A stretch of DNA of 64,000 nt from Streptomyces sp. NBC_00258 (GTDB lineage Bacteria; Actinomycetota; Actinomycetes; Streptomycetales; Streptomycetaceae). The stretch lies in NCBI RefSeq assembly GCF_036182465.1, contig NZ_CP108081.1, positions 3,348,001-3,412,000 on the forward strand, in the 5' to 3' direction. A program made the position numbers and the translations under genes. The first letter of the stretch is position 1, and each line of letters opens with the position of its first letter. The notes under the pieces are model-generated. The model did no database searches and was not told the origin of the DNA. It saw only the letters and a program-made list of their open reading frames with translations. Below are positions 50,506-59,194 of the stretch, piece after piece.

Positions 50506-51963
50506 CTAGTGGACGCCCATCCAGCTCTCGATCGGGTTCAGGGCGAAGTAGACGAGGAAGATCGCCGTCAGGCCCCACATGAACGCCCCGATCTCCCGCG
50601 CCTTGCCCTGGGCGACCTTGATGGCGACGTAGCTGATGACTCCGGCCGCGACACCCGCGGTGATGGAGTACGTGAACGGCATGATCACGACCGTCAGGAA
50701 GACCGGGATCGCGGTGGCGCGGTCGGCCCAGTCGACGTGCCGGGCGTTCATCATCATCATGGCGCCGATGACGACCAGGGCCGCGGCCGCGACCTCGCCC
50801 GGGACGATCGCCGTCAGCGGGGTGAAGAAGAGACAGGCCGCGAAGAACAGGCCCGTGATGACCGAGGAGAGGCCCGTGCGGGCGCCTTCGCCTACGCCTG
50901 TGGCGGACTCGACGAACACCGTCTGGCCCGAGGCGCCCGAGACGCCGCCGATCGCGCCGCCCGCGCCGTCGATGAACAGCGCCTTGGACAGACCCGGCAT
51001 CCGGCCCTTGTCGTCGGCCAGCTTGGCCTCGGTGCCGACGCCGATGATGGTGGCCATCGCGTCGAAGAACCCGGCGAGGACAAGGGTGAAGACGATCATG
51101 CCGACCGTCATCGCGCCGACCTGGCCCCAGCCGCCGAACTCCACGTCTCCGAAGATCGAGAAGTCTGGCATGGACACCGCGCTGCCGTGCAGCTCGGGTG
51201 CGCCGCTGGCCCACTGCTTGGCGTCGATGACGTCCAGGGCATTGAGGACGACGGCGAGTACGGTGCCGCCGACGATGCCGATCAGGATCGCGCCGGGGAT
51301 GCCGCGCGCCTGGAGCATGAAGATGGCGAGCAGGGTGACGGCGAAGAGCAGGACCGGCCAGCCGGCGAGTTCACCGGTCGCACCGAGGGAGAGCGGGGTC
51401 GCCTCGCCCTGGTGGACGAAGCCCGCCTTCACCAGGCCGATCAGGGCGACGAACAGGCCGATGCCCATGGTGATCGCGTGCTTCAGCGCCAGCGGGATCG
51501 CGTTCATGATCATCTCGCGCAGCCCGGTGACCACCAGGAGCATGATCACGACGCCGTACATCACACACATGCCCATGGCCTGCGGCCAGGTCATCTGGGG
51601 AGCGACCTGCGAGGAGAGGACGCCGGAGACGGAGAGTCCGGCGGCCAGGGCGAGCGGCACCTTGCCGAAGAAGCCCATCAGGAGCGTGGTGAAGGCCGCC
51701 GCGAACGCGGTCGCGGTGATCAGGGCCTTCTGGCCGAGCGTGTCCCCCGCCGCGTCCTTGCCGGACAGGATCAGCGGGTTGAGCAGCAGGATGTACGCCA
51801 TCGCCATGAAGGTCGTGACGCCGCCGCGCACCTCACGCGCGACCGAGCTTCCTCGCTTGGATATGTGAAAGTACCGGTCGAGCCAGGACCTGCCGGCCGG
51901 GATACGGGTTCCTTCACCCGCATCGTCGGCGGTGGTCCTCGGCTCCAGTGACTGCTGGGTCAT
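50506..51963 (-). CDS. NCS2-family purine permease (AzgA-like)
   Basis: The 485-residue membrane protein begins with an AzgA-like N-terminus (LDRYFHISKRGSSVAREVRGGVTTFMAMAYILLLNPLIL). It contains GFFGKVPLALAAGLSVSGVLS and GGVSGASGQTVFVESATGVGEGARTGLSS, the signature of NCS2 guanine/hypoxanthine/adenine carriers. Twelve to fourteen membrane segments are expected. It imports purine bases by proton symport. Placement inside the xanthine dehydrogenase locus fits supply of hypoxanthine or guanine for breakdown. Confidence 0.94.
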   Translation of the reverse strand: MTQQSLEPRTTADDAGEGTRIPAGRSWLDRYFHISKRGSSVAREVRGGVTTFMAMAYILLLNPLILSGKDAAGDTLGQKALITATAFAAAFTTLLMGFFGKVPLALAAGLSVSGVLSSQVAPQMTWPQAMGMCVMYGVVIMLLVVTGLREMIMNAIPLALKHAITMGIGLFVALIGLVKAGFVHQGEATPLSLGATGELAGWPVLLFAVTLLAIFMLQARGIPGAILIGIVGGTVLAVVLNALDVIDAKQWASGAPELHGSAVSMPDFSIFGDVEFGGWGQVGAMTVGMIVFTLVLAGFFDAMATIIGVGTEAKLADDKGRMPGLSKALFIDGAGGAIGGVSGASGQTVFVESATGVGEGARTGLSSVITGLFFAACLFFTPLTAIVPGEVAAAALVVIGAMMMMNARHVDWADRATAIPVFLTVVIMPFTYSITAGVAAGVISYVAIKVAQGKAREIGAFMWGLTAIFLVYFALNPIESWMGVH

Positions 51964-52079
51964 GTGGGCCTACTCCCAAGGTTCACAGGGACACCCGCGG
52001 TTGCCTTCGGCGTTGCGGGATTTGGGAACGTGCTTCGGCCGCACGACCCGGGGGACGGCCCGAGACGAACGAACTGAGT

Positions 52080-52098
52080 ACTCCGGGCAGCGCGGAGT
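52080..52098 (-). terminator. small hairpin between the Mo subunit and permease genes
   Basis: ACTCCG at 52080-52085 pairs with CGGAGT at 52093-52098 around a 7-nt loop, in the 168-bp gap before the permease gene. It may reduce transcription past the catalytic subunits. It lacks a T-run, so the assignment is tentative. Confidence 0.35.
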
Positions 52099-52131
52099 GT
52101 GTGACGTTCCGTGCGCCGCCCGGAGGGTCTG

Positions 52132-54531
52132 TCACGCGGTTCCGGTGAGGTGTTCCGGACGTACCGGCGTGCGGTTGAGCTCCAGCCCGGTCGCGTTCCG
52201 AATTGCCGCAAGGACAGCCGGAGTCGACGACAGGGTCGGTGCCTCGCCGATGCCACGGAGCCCGTACGGCGCGTGGTCGTCGGCGAGTTCGAGCACGTCG
52301 ACGGGGATGGTCGGCGTGTCGAGGATCGTGGGGATGAGGTAGTCGGTGAAGGAGGGGTTCCTGACCTTCGCCGTCTTGGGGTCGACGATGATCTCCTCCA
52401 TGACCGCGATGCCCAGGCCCTGGGTCGTACCGCCCTGGATCTGGCCGATGACGGACAGCGGGTTGAGCGCCTTGCCGACGTCCTGGGCGCAGGCCAGTTC
52501 GATGACCTTCACCAGGCCCAGCTCGGTGTCCACCTCGACGACCGCGCGATGGGCGGCGAAGGAGTACTGGACATGGCCGAAGCCCTGGCCCGTACGGAGG
52601 TCGAAGGGCTCGGTCGGCCGGTGCCGCCACTCCTCCTCGACCTCGACGGCCTCGCCTTCGAGTACGTCCACCAGGTCGGCCAGTACCTCGCCGCCGTCGG
52701 TGACGACCTTGCCGCCCTCCAGGAGCAGTTCGGCGGTGGCCCAGGCGGGGTGGTACGAACCGAACTTGCGGCGGCCGATCTCCAGGACCTTCTCGCGGAC
52801 CAGCTCGCAGGAGTTCTTGACGGCGCCGCCGGTGACGTACGTCTGGCGGGACGCGGAGGTCGAACCGGCCGAGCCCACCTGTGTGTCGGCCGGGCGGATC
52901 GTCACCTGCGAGACGCCCAGCTCGGTGCGCGCGATCTGCGCGTGGACGGTGACGCCGCCCTGGCCGACCTCCGCCATCGCGGTGTGGACGGTGGCCACCG
53001 GCTCGCCGCCGACGACTTCCATGCGGACCTTGGCCGTTGAATAGTCGTCGAAGCCCTCGGAGAAGCCGACGTTCTTGATGCCGACCGCGTAGCCGACACC
53101 TCGTACGACGCCTTCGCCGTGGGTGGTGTTGGAGAGGCCGCCGGGCAGCTGGCGGACGTCCGCCGCCTCGCCGGCCGCGAGCCACTGCTGCTCCGGCGGC
53201 ATGGGCATCGCCTTGACGCGGCGCAGGAGTTCGGCGACCGGGGCCGGGGAGTCGACCGGCTGGCCGGTCGGCATGATCGTGCCCTGGGACATCGCGTTCA
53301 GCCGGCGGAACTCGACCCGGTCCATGCCCACCTTGTCGGCGAGCTTGTCCATCTGAGCCTCGTAGGCGAAGCACGCCTGGACCGCGCCGAAGCCGCGCAT
53401 GGCGCCGCAGGGCGGGTTGTTGGAGTAGAGGGCGATCGATTCGATGTCGACGTCTTCGAGTACGTACGGGCCGACCGCGAGGGACGCCGCGTTGCCGACG
53501 ACCGCCGGGGACGCGGAGGCGTAGGCGCCGCCGTCCAGGACGATGCGGCACTTCATGTGCGTCAGCTTGCCGTCCTTCGTCGCCCCGTGCTCGTAGTGGA
53601 GCTTCGCGGGGTGGCGGTGGACGTGGCCGAAGAAGGACTCGAAACGGTTGTAGACGATCTTGACCGGCTTGCCCGTGCGCAGTGCGAGGAGGCAGGCGTG
53701 GATCTGCATCGACAGGTCCTCGCGGCCGCCGAACGCGCCGCCGACGCCGGACAGCGTCATGCGGACCTTGTCCTCGGGGAGGCCGAGGACGGGTGCGATC
53801 TGCTTGAGGTCCGAGTGCAGCCACTGGGTGGCGATGTAGAGGTCGACGCCACCGTCCTCGGAGGGCACCGCGAGACCGGACTCCGGGCCGAGGAAGGCCT
53901 GGTCCTGCATGCCGAAGGTGTACTCGCCCTCGACGATGTGGTCAGCGCGCTTCCGGGCTTCGTCGACGTCGCCGCGGAGGATCGGCTGGCGGTGCACGAT
54001 GTTCGGGTGCGGGACGTGGCCGATGTGGTGGTCGTCGCGGCCCTCGTGGACGAGGATCGCGTCGGGCGCGGTCGCGGACGCCTCGTCCGTGATGACCGGC
54101 AGTTCCCGGTACTCCACCTTGATCTTGGCGGCGGCGCGTCGGGCGGTCTCAGGGTGGTCGGCGGCGACGATCGCGACCGGCTCGCCGTGGTGGCGGACCT
54201 TGCCGTGCGCGAGCACCGGGGTGTCCTGGATCTCCAGGCCGTAGTTCTTCACGTCGGTCGGCAGGTCGTCGTACGTCATGACGGCGTAGACGCCGGGGGT
54301 CTTCAGCGCCTCGACCGTGTCGATGGAGACGATCTCGGCGTGGGCGACCGTGGAGCGCAGGATCTGGCCCCAGAGCATGTCCTCGTGCCACATGTCGGAG
54401 GAGTACGCGAACTCGCCGGTGACCTTGAGGATGCCGTCCGGGCGGAGGGTGGACTCGCCGATGCCGCCCTTGGTCCGGGAACCCTGGGTGACCTTGGTGG
54501 GAGTGCCGAGGGGAGCGCTTTTGCCGGGCAT
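52132..54531 (-). CDS. xanthine dehydrogenase molybdenum-binding subunit
   Basis: The 799-residue catalytic subunit binds the Mo-molybdopterin and oxidises hypoxanthine and xanthine to urate. Family features include AILRSTVAHAEIVSIDT-type start (ILRSTVAHAEI), FAYSSDMWHEDMLWG, QDQAFLGPESGLAVP, GGAFGGREDLSMQIHACLLA, NPPCGAMRGFGAVQACFAYE, AEVGQGGVTVHAQIA and the catalytic Glu in GLRGIGEAPTLSS. The start at ATG 54531 lies 2 bp after the iron-sulfur subunit's stop. It is the third gene of the xdh operon (FAD, 2Fe-2S, Mo). Confidence 0.95.
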   Translation of the reverse strand: MPGKSAPLGTPTKVTQGSRTKGGIGESTLRPDGILKVTGEFAYSSDMWHEDMLWGQILRSTVAHAEIVSIDTVEALKTPGVYAVMTYDDLPTDVKNYGLEIQDTPVLAHGKVRHHGEPVAIVAADHPETARRAAAKIKVEYRELPVITDEASATAPDAILVHEGRDDHHIGHVPHPNIVHRQPILRGDVDEARKRADHIVEGEYTFGMQDQAFLGPESGLAVPSEDGGVDLYIATQWLHSDLKQIAPVLGLPEDKVRMTLSGVGGAFGGREDLSMQIHACLLALRTGKPVKIVYNRFESFFGHVHRHPAKLHYEHGATKDGKLTHMKCRIVLDGGAYASASPAVVGNAASLAVGPYVLEDVDIESIALYSNNPPCGAMRGFGAVQACFAYEAQMDKLADKVGMDRVEFRRLNAMSQGTIMPTGQPVDSPAPVAELLRRVKAMPMPPEQQWLAAGEAADVRQLPGGLSNTTHGEGVVRGVGYAVGIKNVGFSEGFDDYSTAKVRMEVVGGEPVATVHTAMAEVGQGGVTVHAQIARTELGVSQVTIRPADTQVGSAGSTSASRQTYVTGGAVKNSCELVREKVLEIGRRKFGSYHPAWATAELLLEGGKVVTDGGEVLADLVDVLEGEAVEVEEEWRHRPTEPFDLRTGQGFGHVQYSFAAHRAVVEVDTELGLVKVIELACAQDVGKALNPLSVIGQIQGGTTQGLGIAVMEEIIVDPKTAKVRNPSFTDYLIPTILDTPTIPVDVLELADDHAPYGLRGIGEAPTLSSTPAVLAAIRNATGLELNRTPVRPEHLTGTA

Positions 54532-54533
54532 GG

Positions 54534-55127
54534 TCAGACCGCCTCTCCCTGTCGGGCGGCCGCCAGGCGGACCGCGTCCATGATCTTCTCGTAGCCGGTG
54601 CAGCGGCAGAGGTTGCCCGACAGCGCCTCGCGGATGTCCGCGTCGCTCGGGGTCGGGTTGCGCTCCAGCATCTCGTCGGCGGCGACCAGCAGGCCGGGCG
54701 TGCAGAAGCCGCACTGGACGGCGCCGGCGTCGATGAACGCCTGCTGGATCGGGGAGAGTTCGGTGCCTTCGCCCGCCTGGGAGTCCGAAGGCCTGGCCGC
54801 CCACTGCTTGGCCGCGTCCAGGGGCGTACCGCAGGCTCCGGAAGCCCCGGAGGCACAACCTCCGTGCTCCGCACGCTGTTTGGCGAAGTCGGCGAGGCCC
54901 TCGACCGTGACGACCTCGCGGCCCTCGACCTGGCCGGCCGCGACGAGGCACGAACACACCGGTACGCCGTCCAGGCGGACCGTGCAGGAGCCGCACTCGC
55001 CCTGCTCGCAGGCGTTCTTGGAGCCGGGAAGCCCCATGCGCTCGCGCAGGACGTAGAGCAGGCTCTCGCCCTCCCAGACATCGTCGGCTTCCTGTGGACG
55101 GCCGTTGACCGTGAAATTGACGCGCAT
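54534..55127 (-). CDS. xanthine dehydrogenase [2Fe-2S] subunit
   Basis: The 197-residue subunit from ATG 55127 carries two 2Fe-2S clusters. The plant-type ferredoxin cluster is CEQGECGSCTV with a distal Cys in VCSCLVAAG; the second is AVQCGFCTPGLLVAADEML and LSGNLCRCTGYEKIMDAV. It moves electrons from the Mo centre to FAD. A Gly/Ala-rich insert between the two domains (about residues 85-120, GGCASGASGACGTPLDAAKQ) is longer than in many homologues. Its start overlaps the FAD subunit's stop by 1 bp (TAATG). Confidence 0.95.
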   Translation of the reverse strand: MRVNFTVNGRPQEADDVWEGESLLYVLRERMGLPGSKNACEQGECGSCTVRLDGVPVCSCLVAAGQVEGREVVTVEGLADFAKQRAEHGGCASGASGACGTPLDAAKQWAARPSDSQAGEGTELSPIQQAFIDAGAVQCGFCTPGLLVAADEMLERNPTPSDADIREALSGNLCRCTGYEKIMDAVRLAAARQGEAV

Positions 55128-56017
55128 TACGCGACTCCCTCCGAATGGGCGGCGGTGCCGCGGTACGACTCCCAGGTCCAGGTGAGCGTGCGGCGGGCCA
55201 TGATGGCGACCGCGTGGCGGCGGTAGCTCGCCGTGCCCCGGACGTCGTCGATCGGGTTGCAGGCGGCGGAGCACAGCTCCGCGAACTGCTTGGCGACCGA
55301 CGGGGTGATGATCCTGCCGTTGTCCCAGAAGCCGCCCTCTTCGAGCGCCGCGTTCAGGAACTCCTCGGCGGCCTTGGCCCGTACGGGTGTGGGCGCGGCC
55401 GAGCCGATGCCGGTGCGGACCGTGCGGGTGTCGGGGTGCAGGGCCAGACCGAAGGCGCAGACCGCGATCACCATGGCGTTGCGTGTGCCGACCTTCGAGT
55501 ACTGCTGTGGGCCGTCGGCCTTCTTGATGTGGACGGCCCGGATGAGCTCGTCGGCGGCGAGCGCGTTGCGCTTCACACCGGTGTAGAACTCGTCGATCGG
55601 GATCAGCCGCGTGCCTCGTACGGACTGGGCCTCGACCTCCGCGCCCGCCGCGAGGAGGGCGGGGTGGGCGTCGCCGGCCGGGGAGGCGGTGCCGAGGTTG
55701 CCGCCGACGCCGCCGCGGTTGCGGATCTGCGGGGAGGCCACCGTGTGGGAGGCGAGGGCCAGGCCGGGCAGCTCGCCGCGCAGCTGCTCCATGATCGCCG
55801 TGTACGGGACCGAGGCGCCGAGGCGGACGGACTCCTCGCCGACCTCCCACTCACCCAGTTCGCCGATGCGGTTCAGGTCCAGCAGGTACTCGGGCCGGCG
55901 GTGGTCGAAGTTGATCTCGACCATCACATCGGTGCCACCCGCAATCGGCACAGCGGTGGGGTGCTCGGCCTTCGCGGCGAGCGCCTCCTCCCAGCTGGCG
56001 GGGCGAAGGAAGTCCAT
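55127..56017 (-). CDS. xanthine dehydrogenase FAD-binding subunit
   Basis: The 296-residue subunit starts the operon. FAD-binding features are PIAGGTDVMVEINFDHRRPEYLLDLNRI near residue 24 and QIRNRGGVGGNLGTASPAGDAHPALLA near residue 97. The C-terminal CO-dehydrogenase-flavoprotein domain ends ASYRRHAVAIMARRTL. It passes electrons from 2Fe-2S clusters to NAD+. It is divergent from pucR with a long promoter region between. Confidence 0.95.
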   Translation of the reverse strand: MDFLRPASWEEALAAKAEHPTAVPIAGGTDVMVEINFDHRRPEYLLDLNRIGELGEWEVGEESVRLGASVPYTAIMEQLRGELPGLALASHTVASPQIRNRGGVGGNLGTASPAGDAHPALLAAGAEVEAQSVRGTRLIPIDEFYTGVKRNALAADELIRAVHIKKADGPQQYSKVGTRNAMVIAVCAFGLALHPDTRTVRTGIGSAAPTPVRAKAAEEFLNAALEEGGFWDNGRIITPSVAKQFAELCSAACNPIDDVRGTASYRRHAVAIMARRTLTWTWESYRGTAAHSEGVA

Positions 56018-56104
56018 GACCGGCTCTCTTCTTCGTCTCGTGGATGGTTCTGTTCAAGCCAGTTCGTGTGCGGCGGGCCCGGCTCGTTCATACGTTGTTC
56101 ACGT

Positions 56105-56116
56105 TGATTGAAATCA
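56105..56116. promoter_or_regulatory. palindrome in the xdh-pucR divergent region
   Basis: TGATTGAAATCA is a perfect palindrome (TGATT and AATCA around GA), 88 bp upstream of the FAD subunit start. Nearby, GTTCATACGTTGTTCACGTT (56086-56105) contains repeated ACGTTG. The gap 56018-56446 holds no gene in either direction; pucR's own promoter is not clear. These are candidate PucR or global purine-regulator sites. Confidence 0.45.
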
Positions 56117-56446
56117 GTACACAGCGCCGTCCCGCACCTGGGTCAGTCACCGAAACCATGAAGGAGTTCGCTGGCCAGGGCGCGCATCTTGTAGATTCGT
56201 ATGAACGGAGGCCATCAGTAACCTCCCCGCTTTCCCAGGGAAACACCAGACACAGCCTCGGGAATCAGCGACCACCTGTCGCGAAAGCCCAGGACACAGG
56301 CCATGAGGGCCGGAACCACCGTCCACCGGACCCCTCGGACCCACGCTGCGGAGCCCGGGAACCCGTGCACGGGGCACCCATCCTCGGGTCACTCCGGAAC
56401 CATCCAGATCCATCGTAGTTTTCGAGACAGAACGGCGGCGACGAGA

Positions 56447-58135
56447 ATGCGGCTGCGCGCACTGCTGGACACGGACGCGCTGGGCCTGCGGCTGCTCGGC
56501 GGCGAGGACGAGCTGGACCGCACGGTCCGTGGCGTGATGACCACGGACCTGCGGGACCCCAGCCGCTATCTCTCGGGCGGCGAGCTGGTGCTCACGGGGC
56601 TCGCCTGGCGCCGCGACGCCACCGATTCGGAGCCCTTCGTACGGATCCTCGCGAGCGCCGGGGTCACCGCGCTGGGCGCGGGCGAGGCCGAGCTGGGCCC
56701 CATCCCGGAGGACCTGGTGGCGGCCTGTGCGCGGCACCGGCTGCCGTTGTTCGCCGTCAACGAGTCGGTGGCCTTCGCGACGATCACCGAGCACGTCGTA
56801 CGGCAGGTGTCGGGCGAGCGCGCCGGGGATCTGGCGGCCGTGGTGGACCGGCACCGGCGGATGATGACCTCGGGTCCCGCGGGCGGCGGCCCGGACGTGG
56901 TCCTGGACCTGCTCGGCTCCGACCTGGACCTGCGGGCCTGGGTGCTCTCCCCCGCCGGGCGCCTCATCGCGGGCTCCCCCGATGCCGAGCCGGGGCTGCC
57001 CGCCGCGGTGTGCGCGGCACTGGCGGGCGAGCATCTGTCGGCGGTCCGCACCGGGCGGCGCGGGCCGTACCGGGTGGCGGTGGGCGGCACGACGTACTCG
57101 CTCTTCCCGATCCGCAGCAGCGCGCGGGGCCCGGGCACGGCGGTCACGACGGGCGCGCGGGACGTCCGCGAGACGGTCCTGTCGGACTGGCTGCTCGCGG
57201 TCGAGGCCGACGCCGGGGACTGGCCGGCGGAACGGCTCGACCTGCTGGAGGGCGTGACCCAGCTGATCTCCGTGGAGCGGGACCGGCGGGACGCGGCACG
57301 CACGGTGCGGCGGCGGCTCGCGCAGGAGGTCCTCGAACTGGTGCAGACCGGTGCCGCGCCCGGTGAGATCGCGGCGCGGCTGCGGGTCGCGGCGCCCGTG
57401 CTGCTGCCGGGGCTCGGCGCGGCCCCGCACTGGCAGGTCGTGGTCGCCCGGGTCGAGTGGGACGGCGGGGAGATCGAGGGCGGCCCGGTGGCGCAGGCCC
57501 TCCTCGAGGAGATCCTCGTCGACCCGCTGTCGTCGGGGCCCGAACCGTCCGACCGGATCGCGGTCGCCCATACGGGTGACGAGGCCATCGCGCTCGTACC
57601 GCTTCCGGCGGTTTCCTCGGAGCACGACGGCTCGGAGGCCGGGCTGCACGCGGACACCCTCCTGGCGGCCGTACGGGACCCGCTGTCGGCGGGCCTCGAC
57701 GACGACGGGCGGCTCACCCTCGGCGTCAGCGCCTCCGTTCACTCGGCGGAGGGGCTGCGCGGCGCCCTGGAGGAGGCCCGGCACGCACGCCGGGTCGCCG
57801 CGGCGCGGGCCGGCCGGGTGTGCGCGGCCGGGCACCAGGAGCTGGCGTCGCACGTCCTGCTCCTGCCCTTCGTCCCGGACGACGTGCGTCGCGCCTTCAC
57901 GGCGCGGCTCCTCGATCCCCTCCGCGACTACGACCGGCGCCACCGCGCCGAGCTGATCCCGACCCTTGAGGCGTTCCTCGACTGCGACGGCTCCTGGACC
58001 CGGTGCGCAGCCCGTCTGCACCTGCACGTCAACACGCTGCGCTACCGGGTGGGACGCATCGAACAGTTGACGAGTCGCGATCTTTCCCGCCTGGAGGACA
58101 AGCTCGACTTCTTCCTGGCGTTGCGGATGAGCTGA
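56447..58135 (+). CDS. pucR: PucR-family purine catabolism regulator
   Basis: The 562-residue protein from ATG 56447 starts with the PucR N-terminal domain (LRALLDTDALGLRLLGGEDELDRTVRGVMTTDLRDPSRYLSGGELVLTGL). The middle resembles a GGDEF-like CdaR fold without catalytic motifs (DGRLTLGVSASVHSAEGLRGALEEARHARRV). The C-terminus is the PucR helix-turn-helix: FLDCDGSWTRCAARLHLHVNTLRYRVGRIEQL. In Bacillus PucR activates xdh and other purine catabolic genes. Here it faces the xdh operon. An upstream extension in frame from 56303 lacks the family sequence. Confidence 0.93.
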   Translation: MRLRALLDTDALGLRLLGGEDELDRTVRGVMTTDLRDPSRYLSGGELVLTGLAWRRDATDSEPFVRILASAGVTALGAGEAELGPIPEDLVAACARHRLPLFAVNESVAFATITEHVVRQVSGERAGDLAAVVDRHRRMMTSGPAGGGPDVVLDLLGSDLDLRAWVLSPAGRLIAGSPDAEPGLPAAVCAALAGEHLSAVRTGRRGPYRVAVGGTTYSLFPIRSSARGPGTAVTTGARDVRETVLSDWLLAVEADAGDWPAERLDLLEGVTQLISVERDRRDAARTVRRRLAQEVLELVQTGAAPGEIAARLRVAAPVLLPGLGAAPHWQVVVARVEWDGGEIEGGPVAQALLEEILVDPLSSGPEPSDRIAVAHTGDEAIALVPLPAVSSEHDGSEAGLHADTLLAAVRDPLSAGLDDDGRLTLGVSASVHSAEGLRGALEEARHARRVAAARAGRVCAAGHQELASHVLLLPFVPDDVRRAFTARLLDPLRDYDRRHRAELIPTLEAFLDCDGSWTRCAARLHLHVNTLRYRVGRIEQLTSRDLSRLEDKLDFFLALRMS

Positions 58136-58299
58136 GGTCACAAGCGTGTGCGGCTGGTGGCACCAAGTGCCTTCGCCGCCGCACCCCTTGTCCCACGACT
58201 TTGTGAAATCCTTCACCCACCCCCTTGGCCGGGCGAGTGCATTCGTGCTGAGATGCCGCCACCACTCAACAGCTCAATGGCGTGCTCGGGGAGGGCAAC

Positions 58300-59073
58300 G
58301 TGGCGTATCCCGCCATGTCTGGTTACGGAACGACTGCTGGGGACGATCCACTCCAGACCGCGGTGTGGCGGCTGCGCTCGCGCGCCTGCTGGGCCGACGC
58401 GGCGGCGCTCCTCGAACCGCACACGGCATCGGCCGCGCTCCAGCGGGCCTCGCTCCTCGTCGAGCGCTGCCTCTACACCGAGCAGGGCTGGGCGGAGGCG
58501 GAGGACGCATTGCGTACGGCGGAGGCGCTGGCCCAGTCCGACGACGAGCGGGGCGCCGCGGCCTGCGAGCGCGGGCAGCTCGCGTACGCGTCCACGCTGC
58601 TCGCCGTCCGCGACCGGGCCGACGAGGCGCGGGCCGCGCTCGGCCGGGCCGCCGCACTGATCGCGCCCGGCGCTCCGGGCCGGGCCCTGCTCGACTTCCG
58701 GCGCGGGCTGCTCGCCGAGAACCTCGCCCGTTCCCCGCAGTCCGCGCGCGCCGCCTACCGCCGCGCCCACGCCGGCGCCACCGCCCAGGACGACGCTCTC
58801 CTGCTCTCCTTCACCTGGCGCCACCTCGCCGGACTCGCCCTGCGCGAGGGCGAGTTGGCGGAGGCCCGGCACGGCTTCGGTGAATCCCTGCGCATCCGGG
58901 AGGAGTTGGGCTATCTGGTGGGCACGGCCCCGGCCCTGGCCTCCCTGGCCGACGCGGAGACCGAGCCGGAGGCCTCCCGCCTGCGCGCCGAGGCGGGGCG
59001 CCTGTTCCGCCTCCTGGGAGGCGTACCGACCTGGCTGGCGGACCAGTTGACGCCACCGGCGGCAACGGCCTGA
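58300..59073 (+). CDS. TPR-like helical repeat protein
   Basis: The 257-residue protein starts best at GTG 58300, with GGGAGGG 5 nt upstream; an alternative GTG at 58282 adds six residues. The body is alpha-helical and Ala/Arg-rich with TPR-like helices: WAEAEDALRTAEALAQSDDERGAAACERGQLAYAS, RADEARAALGRAAALIAPG, GELAEARHGFGESLRIREELG. Such repeats mediate protein contacts. I do not recognise a catalytic domain. It stands alone between pucR and a convergent GntR gene. Confidence 0.7.
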   Translation: MAYPAMSGYGTTAGDDPLQTAVWRLRSRACWADAAALLEPHTASAALQRASLLVERCLYTEQGWAEAEDALRTAEALAQSDDERGAAACERGQLAYASTLLAVRDRADEARAALGRAAALIAPGAPGRALLDFRRGLLAENLARSPQSARAAYRRAHAGATAQDDALLLSFTWRHLAGLALREGELAEARHGFGESLRIREELGYLVGTAPALASLADAETEPEASRLRAEAGRLFRLLGGVPTWLADQLTPPAATA

Positions 59074-59105
59074 GCCGGGTGGCTGCCGCCGGCTGGTGTG
59101 GCATG

Positions 59106-59175
59106 TGCGGGTGCGTGGGGGCTGGTCGCGCCCCGCGGCGGAGCCGCAAATGTCACAGCCCCGCGCCTCTTGGGG
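59106..59175 (-). repeat. Streptomyces-type intergenic repeat, long reverse-oriented variant
   Basis: Read on the minus strand the block contains GGCGCGGGGCTGTGACAT, then TGCGGCTCCGCCGCGGGGCG and CGACCAGCCCCCACGC. It is the longer form of the family seen at 4808 and 50411: GGGGCGCGGGG, an inner GCGGCTCCGCCGC palindrome, then GCGCGACCAGCC. It separates the convergent TPR-like and GntR genes, as copy 1 separates another convergent pair. Confidence 0.7.
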
Positions 59176-59194
59176 GCCTGCAGCCTGCGGAGTC

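Noticed and set aside
53119..54594. Plus-strand frame opposite the Mo subunit gene
   Set aside because: Antisense shadow; no motif and no ribosome site.
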